A DNA stretch of 64,000 nt from Gracilibacillus salitolerans (GTDB lineage Bacteria > Bacillota > Bacilli > Bacillales > Amphibacillaceae), in NCBI RefSeq assembly GCF_009650095.1, contig NZ_CP045915.1, forward strand, positions 372,001 to 436,000, in the 5' to 3' direction. The translations under genes were made by a program, and so were the position numbers. The first letter of the stretch is position 1; the number at the start of each line of letters is the position of its first letter. Below are positions 16,178 through 25,562 of this stretch, in pieces. The notes under the pieces were generated by a model. That model was not told where the DNA came from. It did not search any database and worked only from the letters and a program-made list of their open reading frames with translations.

Positions 16178-17608
16178 TTATAAGCTATCGCTAATATTTT
16201 GATAGTAATGCAACCATGGTTTTTCTTGTTCTATCTGGGAAGCGAGTTGTAGTAACAGCTGATCCTCACCTAATCTGCCAAAGAAATGAGTGCCAACGGG
16301 TAGACCATCATTGGTCCAATGGGTTGGAACACTCATTGCAGGTTGCCCTGTTGCATTTGCGATTGGCATAAATGGATTATAGTCTAACATGTTATCCATC
16401 ATTTGTTGAAACGCATCAGTGTCGGGATCAGCATGCTTTCCTATTTTTGTTGGCAATTGGTTTAAGGTTGGTGTCATCCATACATCTACATCATGGAAGA
16501 ATGCTAGGATTTTTTGTGCTTCCTTCTGGATGTATACCCGCGATTCTTCATATTCTAATGCTGACAAATCTCTCCCATATTTTAAAATGTTAAAGGTTAA
16601 CGGTTCTAGGTTGTGGAAAGAAGGTTCTTGACCTGTCATTAGTCCAGAATGCTTGATAATAGCGGATCCGCTTCCCATCCAAATATTAATAAAATGCTTG
16701 GCAAGTTGTTTGAAATCGATTGGTGGCATTTCCTCCACTACCTCATGGCCTAAGTCTTTTATGAGTTGTACAGTGTTTTCCATGTTATTTCTTGTCTCCG
16801 GATCAAAATGAATCGTCTCATTTTCTTGATATTGAACAGCAATTTTCAGTTTTCTCGGTGTTTCATGGACGCGTTCTAAAAAGTTGTTCTGTGAAGCAAA
16901 GCTTGGATATAGTTGATGATCACCAGCTCCATTTAAAATATCCAATAATGCCGCACTATCTCTGACAGAACGAGTAAGTGCGTGATTAATGGAAAAATGA
17001 TTCATATAAGTAGGATATGGCATTCTTCCTCTACTTGGTTTAAACCCAAATAACCCACAGACAGAGGCCGGGATTCGAATGGATCCACCACCATCATTAG
17101 CATGAGCGAAAGGAATTAGACCAGCTGCGACGGCTGCAGCAGAACCGCCACTCGAGCCACCTGGTGAGCGTTCTAAATCCCAAGGATTTTTAGTCGGTCC
17201 AAACAGAAGAGGCTCTGTGGTAGGAAGAAAACCAAATTCAGGTGTATTGGTTTTTCCTAAAAAAATAAGTCCAGCATTTTCAAATCGATTAACAATTTCA
17301 TCGTTTTCCGGTGCGATAAAGTCCTTTAACATAGCAGAACCACTTGTTTGTCTTACTCCTCTTACCGCATTTAGATCTTTTATTAAGAATGGAAGTCCTG
17401 CAACCTTACCTTCCGTTGTCGTCATCTTTTTTGCTTGATCCCGTCCCAGTTCAAAACTTTTTGTGATTACTGCATTTAATTTAGGGTTGTAATGCTCGAT
17501 TCGATCGATATAAAAATCTGTTAGTTCTAAAACAGATATTTCCTTTTGATCGAGCAACGCTTTTTGACCTAAAGCGTCTAGTTGAAGCAATTGATTAAAG
17601 GGTTTCAT
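16178..17608 (-). CDS. amidase (amidase signature family)
   Basis: A 476-residue amidase-signature hydrolase that cleaves amide bonds and releases ammonia or an amine. The Ser-cisSer-Lys triad is visible as Lys77 (LPFLIKDL), Ser152 (SPGGSSGGSA) and Ser176 (DGGGSIRIP). It is a stand-alone enzyme rather than GatA, since no gatB or gatC is adjacent and the C-terminal part differs. It resembles 6-aminohexanoate-cyclic-dimer hydrolase-type and other broad amidases. The start region is divergent from the VOC-AlkC-TetR operon, with a TetR-type palindrome between them, so it may share that control. Confidence 0.9.
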   Translation of the reverse strand: MKPFNQLLQLDALGQKALLDQKEISVLELTDFYIDRIEHYNPKLNAVITKSFELGRDQAKKMTTTEGKVAGLPFLIKDLNAVRGVRQTSGSAMLKDFIAPENDEIVNRFENAGLIFLGKTNTPEFGFLPTTEPLLFGPTKNPWDLERSPGGSSGGSAAAVAAGLIPFAHANDGGGSIRIPASVCGLFGFKPSRGRMPYPTYMNHFSINHALTRSVRDSAALLDILNGAGDHQLYPSFASQNNFLERVHETPRKLKIAVQYQENETIHFDPETRNNMENTVQLIKDLGHEVVEEMPPIDFKQLAKHFINIWMGSGSAIIKHSGLMTGQEPSFHNLEPLTFNILKYGRDLSALEYEESRVYIQKEAQKILAFFHDVDVWMTPTLNQLPTKIGKHADPDTDAFQQMMDNMLDYNPFMPIANATGQPAMSVPTHWTNDGLPVGTHFFGRLGEDQLLLQLASQIEQEKPWLHYYQNISDSL

Positions 17609-17671
17609 ATATTAGTATTTCTCCTTTTTTGAATAAAACTATTAATCACATTATATCATATCATTTAACAT

Positions 17672-17688
17672 ACATACAGTTTGTATGT
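17672..17688. promoter_or_regulatory. TetR-type palindrome in divergent region
   Basis: ACATACA-GTT-TGTATGT is a perfect 7+7 inverted repeat with a 3-nt spacer. It sits 64 bp upstream of the amidase start and 37 bp upstream of the VOC start. The TetR gene at 18952, in the same operon as the VOC gene, is the likely binder. Confidence 0.7.
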
Positions 17689-17724
17689 TAAAATGAATTC
17701 AAATTTAAAAGAGGAGTGGGAATC

Positions 17725-18156
17725 ATGAAATTAAGCAGTTTTTATCCGGTATTGATGACAGAAAAAGTAAAGGAAACTGGAGAGTTTTATCACGAGCATT
17801 TTGGTTTCTCTGTCGTATTTGATGCTGATTGGTACATGAGTTTGAAACAAAAGGAGACTGGTGATGAATTGGCAATCCTTCAAGCTAGTCATGAAACAGT
17901 GCCATCTTCGTTTGGTAAGTCAGTACAAGGGCTAATCCTTAATTTTGAGGTAGACAATGTGGATCAAGTATACCAGAACCTGATAAAAGAAAATCGACTT
18001 CCTTTACACCTTGAATTACGTGACGAGGTATTTGGCCAAAGACATTTCATTACAAGTGATCCGAATGGCATTTTAATTGATGTAATCACCGTAATCCCAC
18101 CTGATGAGTCATTTCAAGATCAGTATAAAGAAGAAATATGGAAGGACGAAGTGTAA
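17725..18156 (+). CDS. glyoxalase/bleomycin-resistance (VOC) family protein
   Basis: A 143-residue VOC-superfamily protein with two beta-alpha-beta-beta-beta modules: [22 protein letters not shown] at the N-terminus and [19 protein letters not shown] at the C-terminus. VOC members bind metal and act on, or sequester, small electrophiles and drugs. GTG 17716 overlaps the binding site GAGGAG, so ATG 17725 is the start. Its stop overlaps the next start (TAATG at 18154-18158), so translation is coupled to the AlkC-like protein. Confidence 0.85.
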   Translation: MKLSSFYPVLMTEKVKETGEFYHEHFGFSVVFDADWYMSLKQKETGDELAILQASHETVPSSFGKSVQGLILNFEVDNVDQVYQNLIKENRLPLHLELRDEVFGQRHFITSDPNGILIDVITVIPPDESFQDQYKEEIWKDEV

Positions 18157-18938
18157 TGAGCAATTATGTTCCTTTAAAATATTATTTTGACCAGGAATTA
18201 GCCCTTCGTTTAGCTGAATTAATTCACCCGATCCATCCTCACTTTAACAAAAAGGCATTTATAGAGTTAGTAACCTTAGAAGTTGAGAATAAAGAATTGA
18301 AAGCTAGAGTGGAGGTGATTGCGGATGCATTGCAACAATACCTCCCATCAGACTATGAAGAAGCTTCAGCTATCTTATTAAAGATACTCGGACCGCAAAA
18401 TAAAACAGAAGAAGGCATGTTTACCAATGGGTATTTCTTAATGCCGGTAGCCTATTTTGTTGAAAAGTATGGGCTGGAGTATTTTGATCTTTCCTTCCAT
18501 GCTATGTATGAAATAACAAAACGATATACAGCTGAATATGCGATCCGTCCATATCTAATAGCGGATACCAATTCTTCCATGGCCTATCTTCAAGATTGGA
18601 TAACAGATCCGAATCCACATGTGAGACGATTAGTGAGTGAAGGAACACGACCAAGGCTGCCATGGGCTAAAAAGATGCCGCCACTTAAGAATAATCTTGA
18701 AAACAATTTATCTTTACTAGAAAAATTGCTTCATGATACTTCTCCTTATGTGCAAAAATCAGTAGCCAATCATCTGAATGATTTAACGAAAGAATCTCCG
18801 GAACAAGTTTTAGTATGGTTGCATCAACTGATGAAAGCCAATCATCATGTGAATCGAAAAATAATTAAAAATGGATTAAGAACTCTGGTAAAATCAGAAC
18901 ATGGGCATGCATTAGAATTATTGCGAAAAGTGGAGTAA
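18156..18938 (+). CDS. AlkC/AlkD-like DNA alkylation repair protein (HEAT repeats)
   Basis: A 260-residue all-helical protein. The motif HVRRLVSEGTRPRLPWAKK and the repeated helical pairs (DPNPHVRRLV, DTSPYVQKSVANHLNDL) mark the AlkC branch of HEAT-repeat 3-methyladenine DNA glycosylases. These excise alkylated bases and protect against methylating agents. ATG 18156 overlaps the VOC stop by one base; an alternative ATG at 18138 has no binding site. Its neighbours, a VOC protein and a TetR regulator, fit an inducible detoxification operon. Confidence 0.88.
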   Translation: MSNYVPLKYYFDQELALRLAELIHPIHPHFNKKAFIELVTLEVENKELKARVEVIADALQQYLPSDYEEASAILLKILGPQNKTEEGMFTNGYFLMPVAYFVEKYGLEYFDLSFHAMYEITKRYTAEYAIRPYLIADTNSSMAYLQDWITDPNPHVRRLVSEGTRPRLPWAKKMPPLKNNLENNLSLLEKLLHDTSPYVQKSVANHLNDLTKESPEQVLVWLHQLMKANHHVNRKIIKNGLRTLVKSEHGHALELLRKVE

Positions 18939-18951
18939 GGAGTGGAACAGC

Positions 18952-19557
18952 ATGAGAAGAACCAAATTGGAAACGGAACAGACGATAGATAACTTGATCA
19001 AAATTGCACGATATCATTTTACAGAGTATGGCTATGCAAAAGCAGCGTTGGAAGAGATAGTTAAAGAAGCGAACTTAACTCGAGGGGCATTATACCACCA
19101 TTTTCAAAATAAAAAAGGACTTTTTCTTGCTGTTTTTGAAACTGTTCAAAAGGAAGTGGGGGAACATGTAGAAGCGGAAGCGGCAAGAGGTAATGACAGC
19201 TGGGAGCAGTTAATCCGTGGTTGTCGAGCTTTTTTGGAAGGGGCAGTGCAATCCCACAATCAACGTATCCTTTTGATAGATGGACCGGCCGTTTTAGGAT
19301 GGGACATGTTTCGGAAAATGGACGAAAAATACTCGATGAGTTCTTTGAAAGAACAATTACAGTTGATGCAAGAACAAGGATTACTAAAGCCGGTTTCGAT
19401 TGAGGCGATGACACATTGCTTATCAGGAGCAATGAATGAAGCGGTGCTATGGATAGCTGATCGACTTGATCAGGAAGAGGTAATAGAAGAAGCGATGGTA
19501 GTTCTGGAGCATTTATTAGAAGGATTAAAAAAGAAAAATGAAGCAAGTTATTCTTAA
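18952..19557 (+). CDS. TetR-family transcriptional regulator
   Basis: A 201-residue TetR/AcrR repressor. The N-terminal HTH (residues about 10-55) contains the conserved FTEYGYAKAALEEIVKEANL and TRGALYHHFQNKKGLF. The helical C-terminal domain would bind the inducer. It is the third gene of the VOC-AlkC operon, 13 bp after AlkC. The palindrome at 17672-17688 before the operon is its likely site; the divergent amidase may be co-regulated. Confidence 0.92.
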   Translation: MRRTKLETEQTIDNLIKIARYHFTEYGYAKAALEEIVKEANLTRGALYHHFQNKKGLFLAVFETVQKEVGEHVEAEAARGNDSWEQLIRGCRAFLEGAVQSHNQRILLIDGPAVLGWDMFRKMDEKYSMSSLKEQLQLMQEQGLLKPVSIEAMTHCLSGAMNEAVLWIADRLDQEEVIEEAMVVLEHLLEGLKKKNEASYS

Positions 19558-19627
19558 CATGGTATCATAAGGTAATCAACAGAAGATCACACAACAAGCT
19601 AAAGTCTAAAATAGTGGAGGTTAAAAA

Positions 19628-20176
19628 TTGAATATTCTCGCTTTGAAACGAGATGCTGCTATAAAAGGGAAAAACGGAATTGCTTTTATTATCGCTGCAA
19701 CAATTATTTGGCTAGCAATTACTGTCGTTTATTTGCAATCCATACCACTTCTAACAAAGAATATTATCTTGTTTTTTCTCACCGCTTTCCTTTTTCCACT
19801 TGCATTAGCTGTTTCAACTATTGTAAAAGCCGATTGGAAATTAGCGGATAATCCACTTGGAATGTTAGGGTTATTCTTAAATTTAGCTCAATTTATGTAT
19901 TTTCCTATTATATTTTGGGCGTTTATGCAAAGTCCAAAGGAAATGATTATCTTTTTTGCTATTGTGACAGGAGCACATTTTTTCCCTTATGGCTGGTTTT
20001 ATGAAGCGAAGCCTTATTATATATTCGCTCCTATTATTTCGGTATCGATTATGTTAGCAGGCTGGACGATGGAAGAAAGTCAATTATGGATCATTCCGCT
20101 TATGATGGTTATTTTTCTTTTCATTCTAAGCCTCTTATTATATGGCGACTATAAAAGTAAGGTGAAAGGAAACTAG
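19628..20176 (+). CDS. integral membrane protein (DUF7010-like)
   Basis: A 182-residue membrane protein with about six helices and no charged catalytic motif. Length, helix pattern and the FPYGWFYEAKPYYIFAP segment remind me of the DUF7010 family of bacilli, which has no known function; I hold this name with low confidence. TTG 19628 follows GTGGAGG. It stands alone after the TetR operon and is convergent with the SNF2 helicase gene. Confidence 0.55.
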   Translation: MNILALKRDAAIKGKNGIAFIIAATIIWLAITVVYLQSIPLLTKNIILFFLTAFLFPLALAVSTIVKADWKLADNPLGMLGLFLNLAQFMYFPIIFWAFMQSPKEMIIFFAIVTGAHFFPYGWFYEAKPYYIFAPIISVSIMLAGWTMEESQLWIIPLMMVIFLFILSLLLYGDYKSKVKGN

Positions 20177-20180
20177 AATT

Positions 20181-20216
20181 GGGACGGAGGGACAGGTACC
20201 TTGTCCCTCACATCCC
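20181..20216. other. GGGACA-type intergenic hairpin between convergent genes
   Basis: GAGGGACA (20187-20194) and TGTCCCTC (20202-20209) pair perfectly around a 7-nt loop, with an outer GGGA/TCCC flank. No T-run follows. Related GGGACAGG words stand alone near 23572 and 34390. It may act as a terminator or be a dispersed repeat. Confidence 0.5.
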
Positions 20217-20226
20217 TGGTAAAAAT

Positions 20227-23200
20227 TTACGATAACAATATTTCACGAATATCTTCTTCCGTTAATGTGGCCGATGCTTTTTCCTTCGAATCAATGATCT
20301 CTCCTATAAGGGATCTTTTTTCTTCTTGCAAATCATTCATTTTTTCTTCAATTGTACCACGGGCAACAAGCTTGAGGACTTGTACGGCACTCGTCTGACC
20401 AATACGATGGGCGCGGTCTGCCGCTTGTTCTTCCACAGCAGGATTCCACCAAGTGTCATATAAAATAACCGTGTCAGCACCAGTCAGGTTGAGGCCTGTT
20501 CCACCTGCTTTCATTGAAATGAGAAACAAATCGCATTCACCTGCATTGAATCGATTGCATCTTTCGACACGTTCTTCTGACGGGGTTTGCCCATCCAGAT
20601 ACAAAAAGGACCTGCCTTGAATGGCTAGATCTCTACCTATTAACTCAAGCATTTTCGTAAACTGTGAGAAAATTAAAACCCTTCTTCCTGCTAGCCTCGA
20701 TTCCTCTAGAATCTGTTTTAGCTGTTCAAATTTAGCAGAACTCCCTTTATACCCATCTACAAACAAGGCAGGGTGACAGCAGATCTGCCGTAACCGTGTG
20801 AGGCCAGCAAGGATTTTGATCCGATTTTTCCGTAATGTGTCCCTGTCTAGATGCTTTAACGTGTCGTGTCGAAGTTTTGCCAAATAAGCGGCATAAAGCT
20901 TCTTTTGATCTGGTAGCAGTTCGACAGATTCCCTCGATTCAATTTTTTCTGGCAACTCTGAGAGGACATCCTCTTTTACCCTGCGAAGTAAAAACGGCTT
21001 GACCCGTCGAGCAATCTGTTTCCTCGTGAGATTACTATACTCCTTCAACCCTTGAAATAGCTCAGGAAAGACGACATGAAAAATCGACCATAGTTCCTCT
21101 TGATTATTCTCTACCGGTGTACCAGTTAGGGCGAAACGATTATCAGCCTGTAACTTCTTTACGGCCTGTGCTGTTTGAGTAACAGGATTTTTAAAAGCTT
21201 GTGCTTCATCAAAGAAAACGGTGTGAAAGGTTTGTTTCTTATACCAGTCTATATCCATTCGTAACAATGGATAGGAAGTAATGACAACATCCAACTCTAA
21301 TGTTTTTTTCTGCATTTTGACCCGTTTTGTTTTATTTCCATCTATAATAGCCACTTGAATGTCAGATGCGAACTTCTTTATCTCACTACGCCAGTTATAC
21401 ATTAAAGATGATGGACAAACGATAAGCGCAGGGAGTTTCTTCTTACGGATAATAGGAAGCTCGGACAAAATGAATGCGATACTTTGTAGCGATTTGCCAA
21501 GGCCCATATCATCTGCAAGAATTCCACCAAACCCATGGCTAGCAAGCGTCTTTAGCCATTTATAGCCGTGTGTCTGATAGTCTCGTAATATTGTCGCTAA
21601 GCTATTCGGGACTGTAAACGTCTGATTATCAGGATTTTGAATAGTGTGTAGGAATTGACGAAACGATTTCTCGAATGTGAATACCTGATCATCAGCGGAG
21701 TCTAGTAACTGCACTCCTCTAATGACTGGTACATGTAGTCCACTTACCACGTCTTCCTGATCCTGGATCGGAGCAGTACTCCTCAAAAAACGTTGAAGCT
21801 CTTCAAACTCTCTTGTTTCCAATGACAATAGTGAACCGTCCCGCAAACGATAGTACTTTTGCTTTTCCTCTAAAGCCGATAAAATTTCACGTATGTGCTG
21901 GTCAGGAATACCATCCATTTCAAATTTGAATTCCAACCAGTTGGTTCGTTCCCTTTGGATCTTTACTTTAATCTTTGGTCGAGGATTTTCCTTGAATATC
22001 CTGTTCCGCACAGCAGTTGTAGCATATACTTGTACTAATTTTTGAATCTTCGGGAGCATATGGTATAAAAAGTCATACTCCAGAGCTTCATTATGTAAGA
22101 AATATCCACTATCTGTCTTTGTAAATTGACTGTCATCCATCATTTGCAGTATGGCATTTTCCTTCGCCTCATCTCTTACTAAAATCGATGTCGTCTCGAT
22201 TTGCTCATCATCTAATGGATTGATCAAAATATTTCCATAATGAAATTCCAAACCTGCAAGAAGTCGGTTTCTCACTCGATCTAAGTATAATTTTATAAGT
22301 AAAGGAGTCTGCTTCAGTTGTTTAGTGACAGCACCATGTAAATGGACTTGACCTAACCTTTTCAATATGGGTAGTCCTTTTTCTATGAAAAATTCTGTTT
22401 GTCTTGGCGGAATCGGAATTTGATTGGTTTCAGAAGTATCGAGTATATGGATGAGCTCAGATAGATACTGAAAGTCCTCCTCTTTTATCTGTATTAAATT
22501 GTCATCAAATAGTAGAGCTCTATAAGCATCTAACACGATGATCTTATCTCGTCCTTTAACGGTGAGTAGATAATCGTGATTGTGAGTTTTGGTAAAGTAA
22601 AACGATAATGGCAATGTGACATGATCGGAAAAGTAGAGTTTCTCTATTATTTCCTTCCCGTTTGTTAATTTCACAACTGGTGCTTTAGTGAGTAAGGGCA
22701 CCAGTCGTTCCCAGGGAGAAGGCGGAATAACTAATAGCTGATCGCTTATGTTATATTCAAATTTATCTATTAACTGATCATAGCCATATGCCTTCTCGTC
22801 ATTAATCACTTGGATCAATTGTTGTATAATGTTGTCGGTTTCAGGTGCGAAACAATGCATTTCAGGATCATAAGTGAATGAATTAGCTAGAACATAGCTA
22901 CTACTTTCTTTCACTTGCTTAAGAAAGGTACGGATATTTTTAACTTTCGTACTGCCAACCTCAACTTCTATTCCAAACAGGGATTTTCCTTTGTTATTGG
23001 TAATAAGTTTGCACGTGAAAGCTAATGGAAGCACATTCCGACTTTCAAATCGTGGCTGTTGGGCACTGGGACGGATCGGGCGATTATCAAATAGGTTCAT
23101 TAGCCCTTTTGAAATTTCTGAACTAGACGAAGAGTCTGCATGAGGATGTAATTCTCTTTGTGGATGTTCAGATATCGCCAGTAAAACGGCCGCTACGTGC

Positions 23201-23439
23201 TGACAGTCATTTTTTATAGATGCTAATGTAGGGCAGCTGCATGTTGTACTTATATGACCACTTTCATCCTTTTCAACCGTGACATGGAAATTCTCCTTTC
23301 CAGCTACGATTGCCTTGCAACGGTAAGGGGTGGAAGTTTCAAGATATACTTTATTCGAACGATAAAAGGAAAGTCCTTTTTTGAAGGAAGTTTTACCACA
23401 GGCTTCTTCTATTTTTTTATGACTCCATTCTATATTCAT
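20227..23439 (-). CDS. SNF2-family helicase with N-terminal SWIM zinc finger
   Basis: A Swi2/Snf2 superfamily-2 ATPase of about 1070 residues that moves along double-stranded DNA. A SWIM finger (CSCPTLASIKNDCQHVAAVL: C-x-C ... C-x-H) lies near the N-terminus, then a long middle region, then the motor: motif I DDMGLGKS, motif II DEAQ, motif III LTGTPVEN, motif V GGTGLNL and motif VI DRAHRIGQ. ATG 23439 is preferred over the upstream ATG at 23496 because GAAGG precedes it. Bacillaceae commonly carry one such gene of unknown role, thought to assist transcription or repair. No restriction or defence genes adjoin it. Confidence 0.92.
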   Translation of the reverse strand: MNIEWSHKKIEEACGKTSFKKGLSFYRSNKVYLETSTPYRCKAIVAGKENFHVTVEKDESGHISTTCSCPTLASIKNDCQHVAAVLLAISEHPQRELHPHADSSSSSEISKGLMNLFDNRPIRPSAQQPRFESRNVLPLAFTCKLITNNKGKSLFGIEVEVGSTKVKNIRTFLKQVKESSSYVLANSFTYDPEMHCFAPETDNIIQQLIQVINDEKAYGYDQLIDKFEYNISDQLLVIPPSPWERLVPLLTKAPVVKLTNGKEIIEKLYFSDHVTLPLSFYFTKTHNHDYLLTVKGRDKIIVLDAYRALLFDDNLIQIKEEDFQYLSELIHILDTSETNQIPIPPRQTEFFIEKGLPILKRLGQVHLHGAVTKQLKQTPLLIKLYLDRVRNRLLAGLEFHYGNILINPLDDEQIETTSILVRDEAKENAILQMMDDSQFTKTDSGYFLHNEALEYDFLYHMLPKIQKLVQVYATTAVRNRIFKENPRPKIKVKIQRERTNWLEFKFEMDGIPDQHIREILSALEEKQKYYRLRDGSLLSLETREFEELQRFLRSTAPIQDQEDVVSGLHVPVIRGVQLLDSADDQVFTFEKSFRQFLHTIQNPDNQTFTVPNSLATILRDYQTHGYKWLKTLASHGFGGILADDMGLGKSLQSIAFILSELPIIRKKKLPALIVCPSSLMYNWRSEIKKFASDIQVAIIDGNKTKRVKMQKKTLELDVVITSYPLLRMDIDWYKKQTFHTVFFDEAQAFKNPVTQTAQAVKKLQADNRFALTGTPVENNQEELWSIFHVVFPELFQGLKEYSNLTRKQIARRVKPFLLRRVKEDVLSELPEKIESRESVELLPDQKKLYAAYLAKLRHDTLKHLDRDTLRKNRIKILAGLTRLRQICCHPALFVDGYKGSSAKFEQLKQILEESRLAGRRVLIFSQFTKMLELIGRDLAIQGRSFLYLDGQTPSEERVERCNRFNAGECDLFLISMKAGGTGLNLTGADTVILYDTWWNPAVEEQAADRAHRIGQTSAVQVLKLVARGTIEEKMNDLQEEKRSLIGEIIDSKEKASATLTEEDIREILLS

Positions 23440-23596
23440 ATATGCGTACTCGCCTTCTATCAAGACACATGTAATGTGCATTTGGTATTTGTCCAATATT
23501 TTATCACGGTGTTAAGCGTCCTGGAAGTCTCCCTTTTGTTCAACTAGTAACGAATTGAACATAAATGTTGGGACAGGCACTATGTCATATTCTTGC

Positions 23597-24007
23597 TTAA
23601 GGATAATCACAATATTCGATAATGGTTCCTTCTGTATCGGCAGGGTTTAAGTAAATTAATCGTCTGCCGTGTTTGTTGACTCGTCTAGTGTGTTCCATCA
23701 CGCGAATGTCTTCTTTCTTTAGGTTCTCAATTGCTATATCTAAGTTATCCACGCGATATGCGATATGGTGAACACCTTTGCCTTTTTGTTTGATAAACCG
23801 GGCAATGGGAGAGGTTGTATTATTAGTTGGCATCAATAATTCTGTACGAGCACCCTCTATATCGATGATCGCAATTTCGCTTTCGACACCAGCAGCTTCA
23901 CTACGATAGCGATCGAATAATTCTCCACCTAAGACATTTATATAAAAATCGATACTGCCTTCCAGATCTCTAACTGCAATCCCAATATGATCTAATACTT
24001 TTTTCAT
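23597..24007 (-). CDS. VOC protein, methylmalonyl-CoA epimerase-like
   Basis: A 136-residue glyoxalase-fold protein with the layout of methylmalonyl-CoA epimerase: LDHIGIAVRDLEGSIDFY at the start, GVHHIAYRVDNLDIAIENL in the second half, and a terminal NPADTEGTIIEYCD carrying a metal-binding glutamate. No methylmalonyl-CoA mutase gene is adjacent, so the epimerase role is only a family suggestion. AAAGGTGA precedes ATG 24007. A broken copy of its C-terminal half lies at 26683-26862, beyond the OpuC-type transporter genes. Confidence 0.82.
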   Translation of the reverse strand: MKKVLDHIGIAVRDLEGSIDFYINVLGGELFDRYRSEAAGVESEIAIIDIEGARTELLMPTNNTTSPIARFIKQKGKGVHHIAYRVDNLDIAIENLKKEDIRVMEHTRRVNKHGRRLIYLNPADTEGTIIEYCDYP

Positions 24008-24050
24008 TAAAATCACCTTTCACATCTATTTAAACACTATTATAACATGG

Positions 24051-25562
24051 TTATAACCCTTCATCTTCTAAGTAGGTTCGTGCAACTTCGTGTGCGCTTT
24101 TTCCTTCGACTGCTACCTGGTAGTTCATTTCGCGCATTTGATCATCTGTAATTTTTCCAGCAAGTTGGTTAAGTATTTCCTCCAGCTCAGGGTAACGATC
24201 CAGTGTTTCTTGTCTTAGCAGTGGTGCTCCCTGATAAGGTGGGAAGAGATCTTGATCATCTTCTAACACTTGTAAATGGTACCTTCTTAATTCGCTGTCC
24301 GTAGAATAAGCATCAATTAGATTGACATCGCCTTCTTCAATAGCCGCATATCGAAGTTGTGGTTCCATCGTGGTAACGTTCGGAAAATTTAGTCCATACA
24401 GGTCCTGAATTCCTAAATAGCCATCTTCCCGATCAGAGAATTCGAGCGTGAATCCTGCCTGAACTTCATGTTCTATCCTTTGCAAATCGGAAATAGTCTC
24501 TAATTGATGTTGTTCGGCAAATTCCTCTGGAACTGCTAATGTGTACGTATTGTTGAATTGCATTGGTTGTATGAATTTCAGATCAAATTCTTCTAATAAT
24601 CCATCATGTGCTTGATGATAGACTTCTTCTTCATTATTACTTGAGGCGGTCTCATTTAAAAATTGCGATAATGCTGTTCCGGTAAATTCTGGATAGATAT
24701 CAATGCTTCCAGATCGCAATGCGTTAAACAAAAAGGACGTTTTACCTAAGCCCGATTCTAGTTCCACTTGAAGATTTGTTTCATCTTCAATTAATATTTT
24801 GTACATGTTGATTAATATTTCCGGTTCAGTGCCTAATTTTCCGCCAATAACAATGGTGTCTTCATCATTTTCCATGATATTTGGCACAAGAATAAATAGT
24901 AAAGAAATAATCGCAATGAATACGATTGTCACTATTGATTGCTTGAAAGAGAATTTCTCCATCTTTCTTAATAATAGATCAAAAAAGATTGCTAAAAGTG
25001 CAGCAGGTATTGCCCCAAATATAATAAGTGATGTGTTATTCCGATCGATTCCTAGCAAAATGATATCACCTAAACCGCCAGCTCCAATCAATGCAGCAAG
25101 AGTCGCTGTCCCGACAATTAAGACCATGGCTGTTCTGATCCCTGCCATAATTACTGGCATTGCTAGTGGAAGTTCTACTTTCATCAGTTTTTTGGATGTA
25201 TTCATCCCCATCGCTGTTGCTGCTTCAATTAATGAATGATCAACTTCTTTGATGCCTGTATACGTGTTGCGCAAGATTGGTAACAACGCATAAATGATTA
25301 ACGCAATGATTGCCGGTCCTTTGCCGATTCCGAATAAAGGAATGAAAAGGCCTAGTAAAGCTAAGGAAGGAATAGTTTGTAAAACTGCGGTCACGCCGAT
25401 AATAGCTTCTGCAACTTTCTCTTGTTTCGTCAGGTAGATTCCAAGTGGTATGGAAATTATTACGGCAAACAATAAGGCAATGAAAGATATCTGTATATGC
25501 TCCCATAATGCCTGCCATAATTGATCTTGTCTGCTTTGAAATACGTCATATAAGTTAGACAT
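24051..25562 (-). CDS. osmoprotectant ABC transporter permease/binding-protein fusion
   Basis: A 503-residue fusion of the two membrane-side parts of an OpuB/OpuC-type importer for glycine betaine, choline or carnitine. Residues about 1-210 are the permease, with the EAA-like loop EAATAMGMNTSKKLMKVELP. After a membrane helix, residues about 235-503 are the OpuAC/ProX-type substrate-binding domain (IVIGGKLGTEPEILINMYKI), which would sit outside the cell, tethered. Such fusions are known in Firmicutes. Its start overlaps the ATPase stop by 8 bp (coupled translation). It fits a life with changing salinity. Confidence 0.92.
   Translation of the reverse strand: MSNLYDVFQSRQDQLWQALWEHIQISFIALLFAVIISIPLGIYLTKQEKVAEAIIGVTAVLQTIPSLALLGLFIPLFGIGKGPAIIALIIYALLPILRNTYTGIKEVDHSLIEAATAMGMNTSKKLMKVELPLAMPVIMAGIRTAMVLIVGTATLAALIGAGGLGDIILLGIDRNNTSLIIFGAIPAALLAIFFDLLLRKMEKFSFKQSIVTIVFIAIISLLFILVPNIMENDEDTIVIGGKLGTEPEILINMYKILIEDETNLQVELESGLGKTSFLFNALRSGSIDIYPEFTGTALSQFLNETASSNNEEEVYHQAHDGLLEEFDLKFIQPMQFNNTYTLAVPEEFAEQHQLETISDLQRIEHEVQAGFTLEFSDREDGYLGIQDLYGLNFPNVTTMEPQLRYAAIEEGDVNLIDAYSTDSELRRYHLQVLEDDQDLFPPYQGAPLLRQETLDRYPELEEILNQLAGKITDDQMREMNYQVAVEGKSAHEVARTYLEDEGL

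Noticed and set aside
20227..23439. SNF2 helicase as part of a DISARM-like or other defence island
   Set aside because: No methylase, nuclease or DUF1998-type partner is adjacent; lone SWIM-SNF2 genes are common in Bacillaceae.
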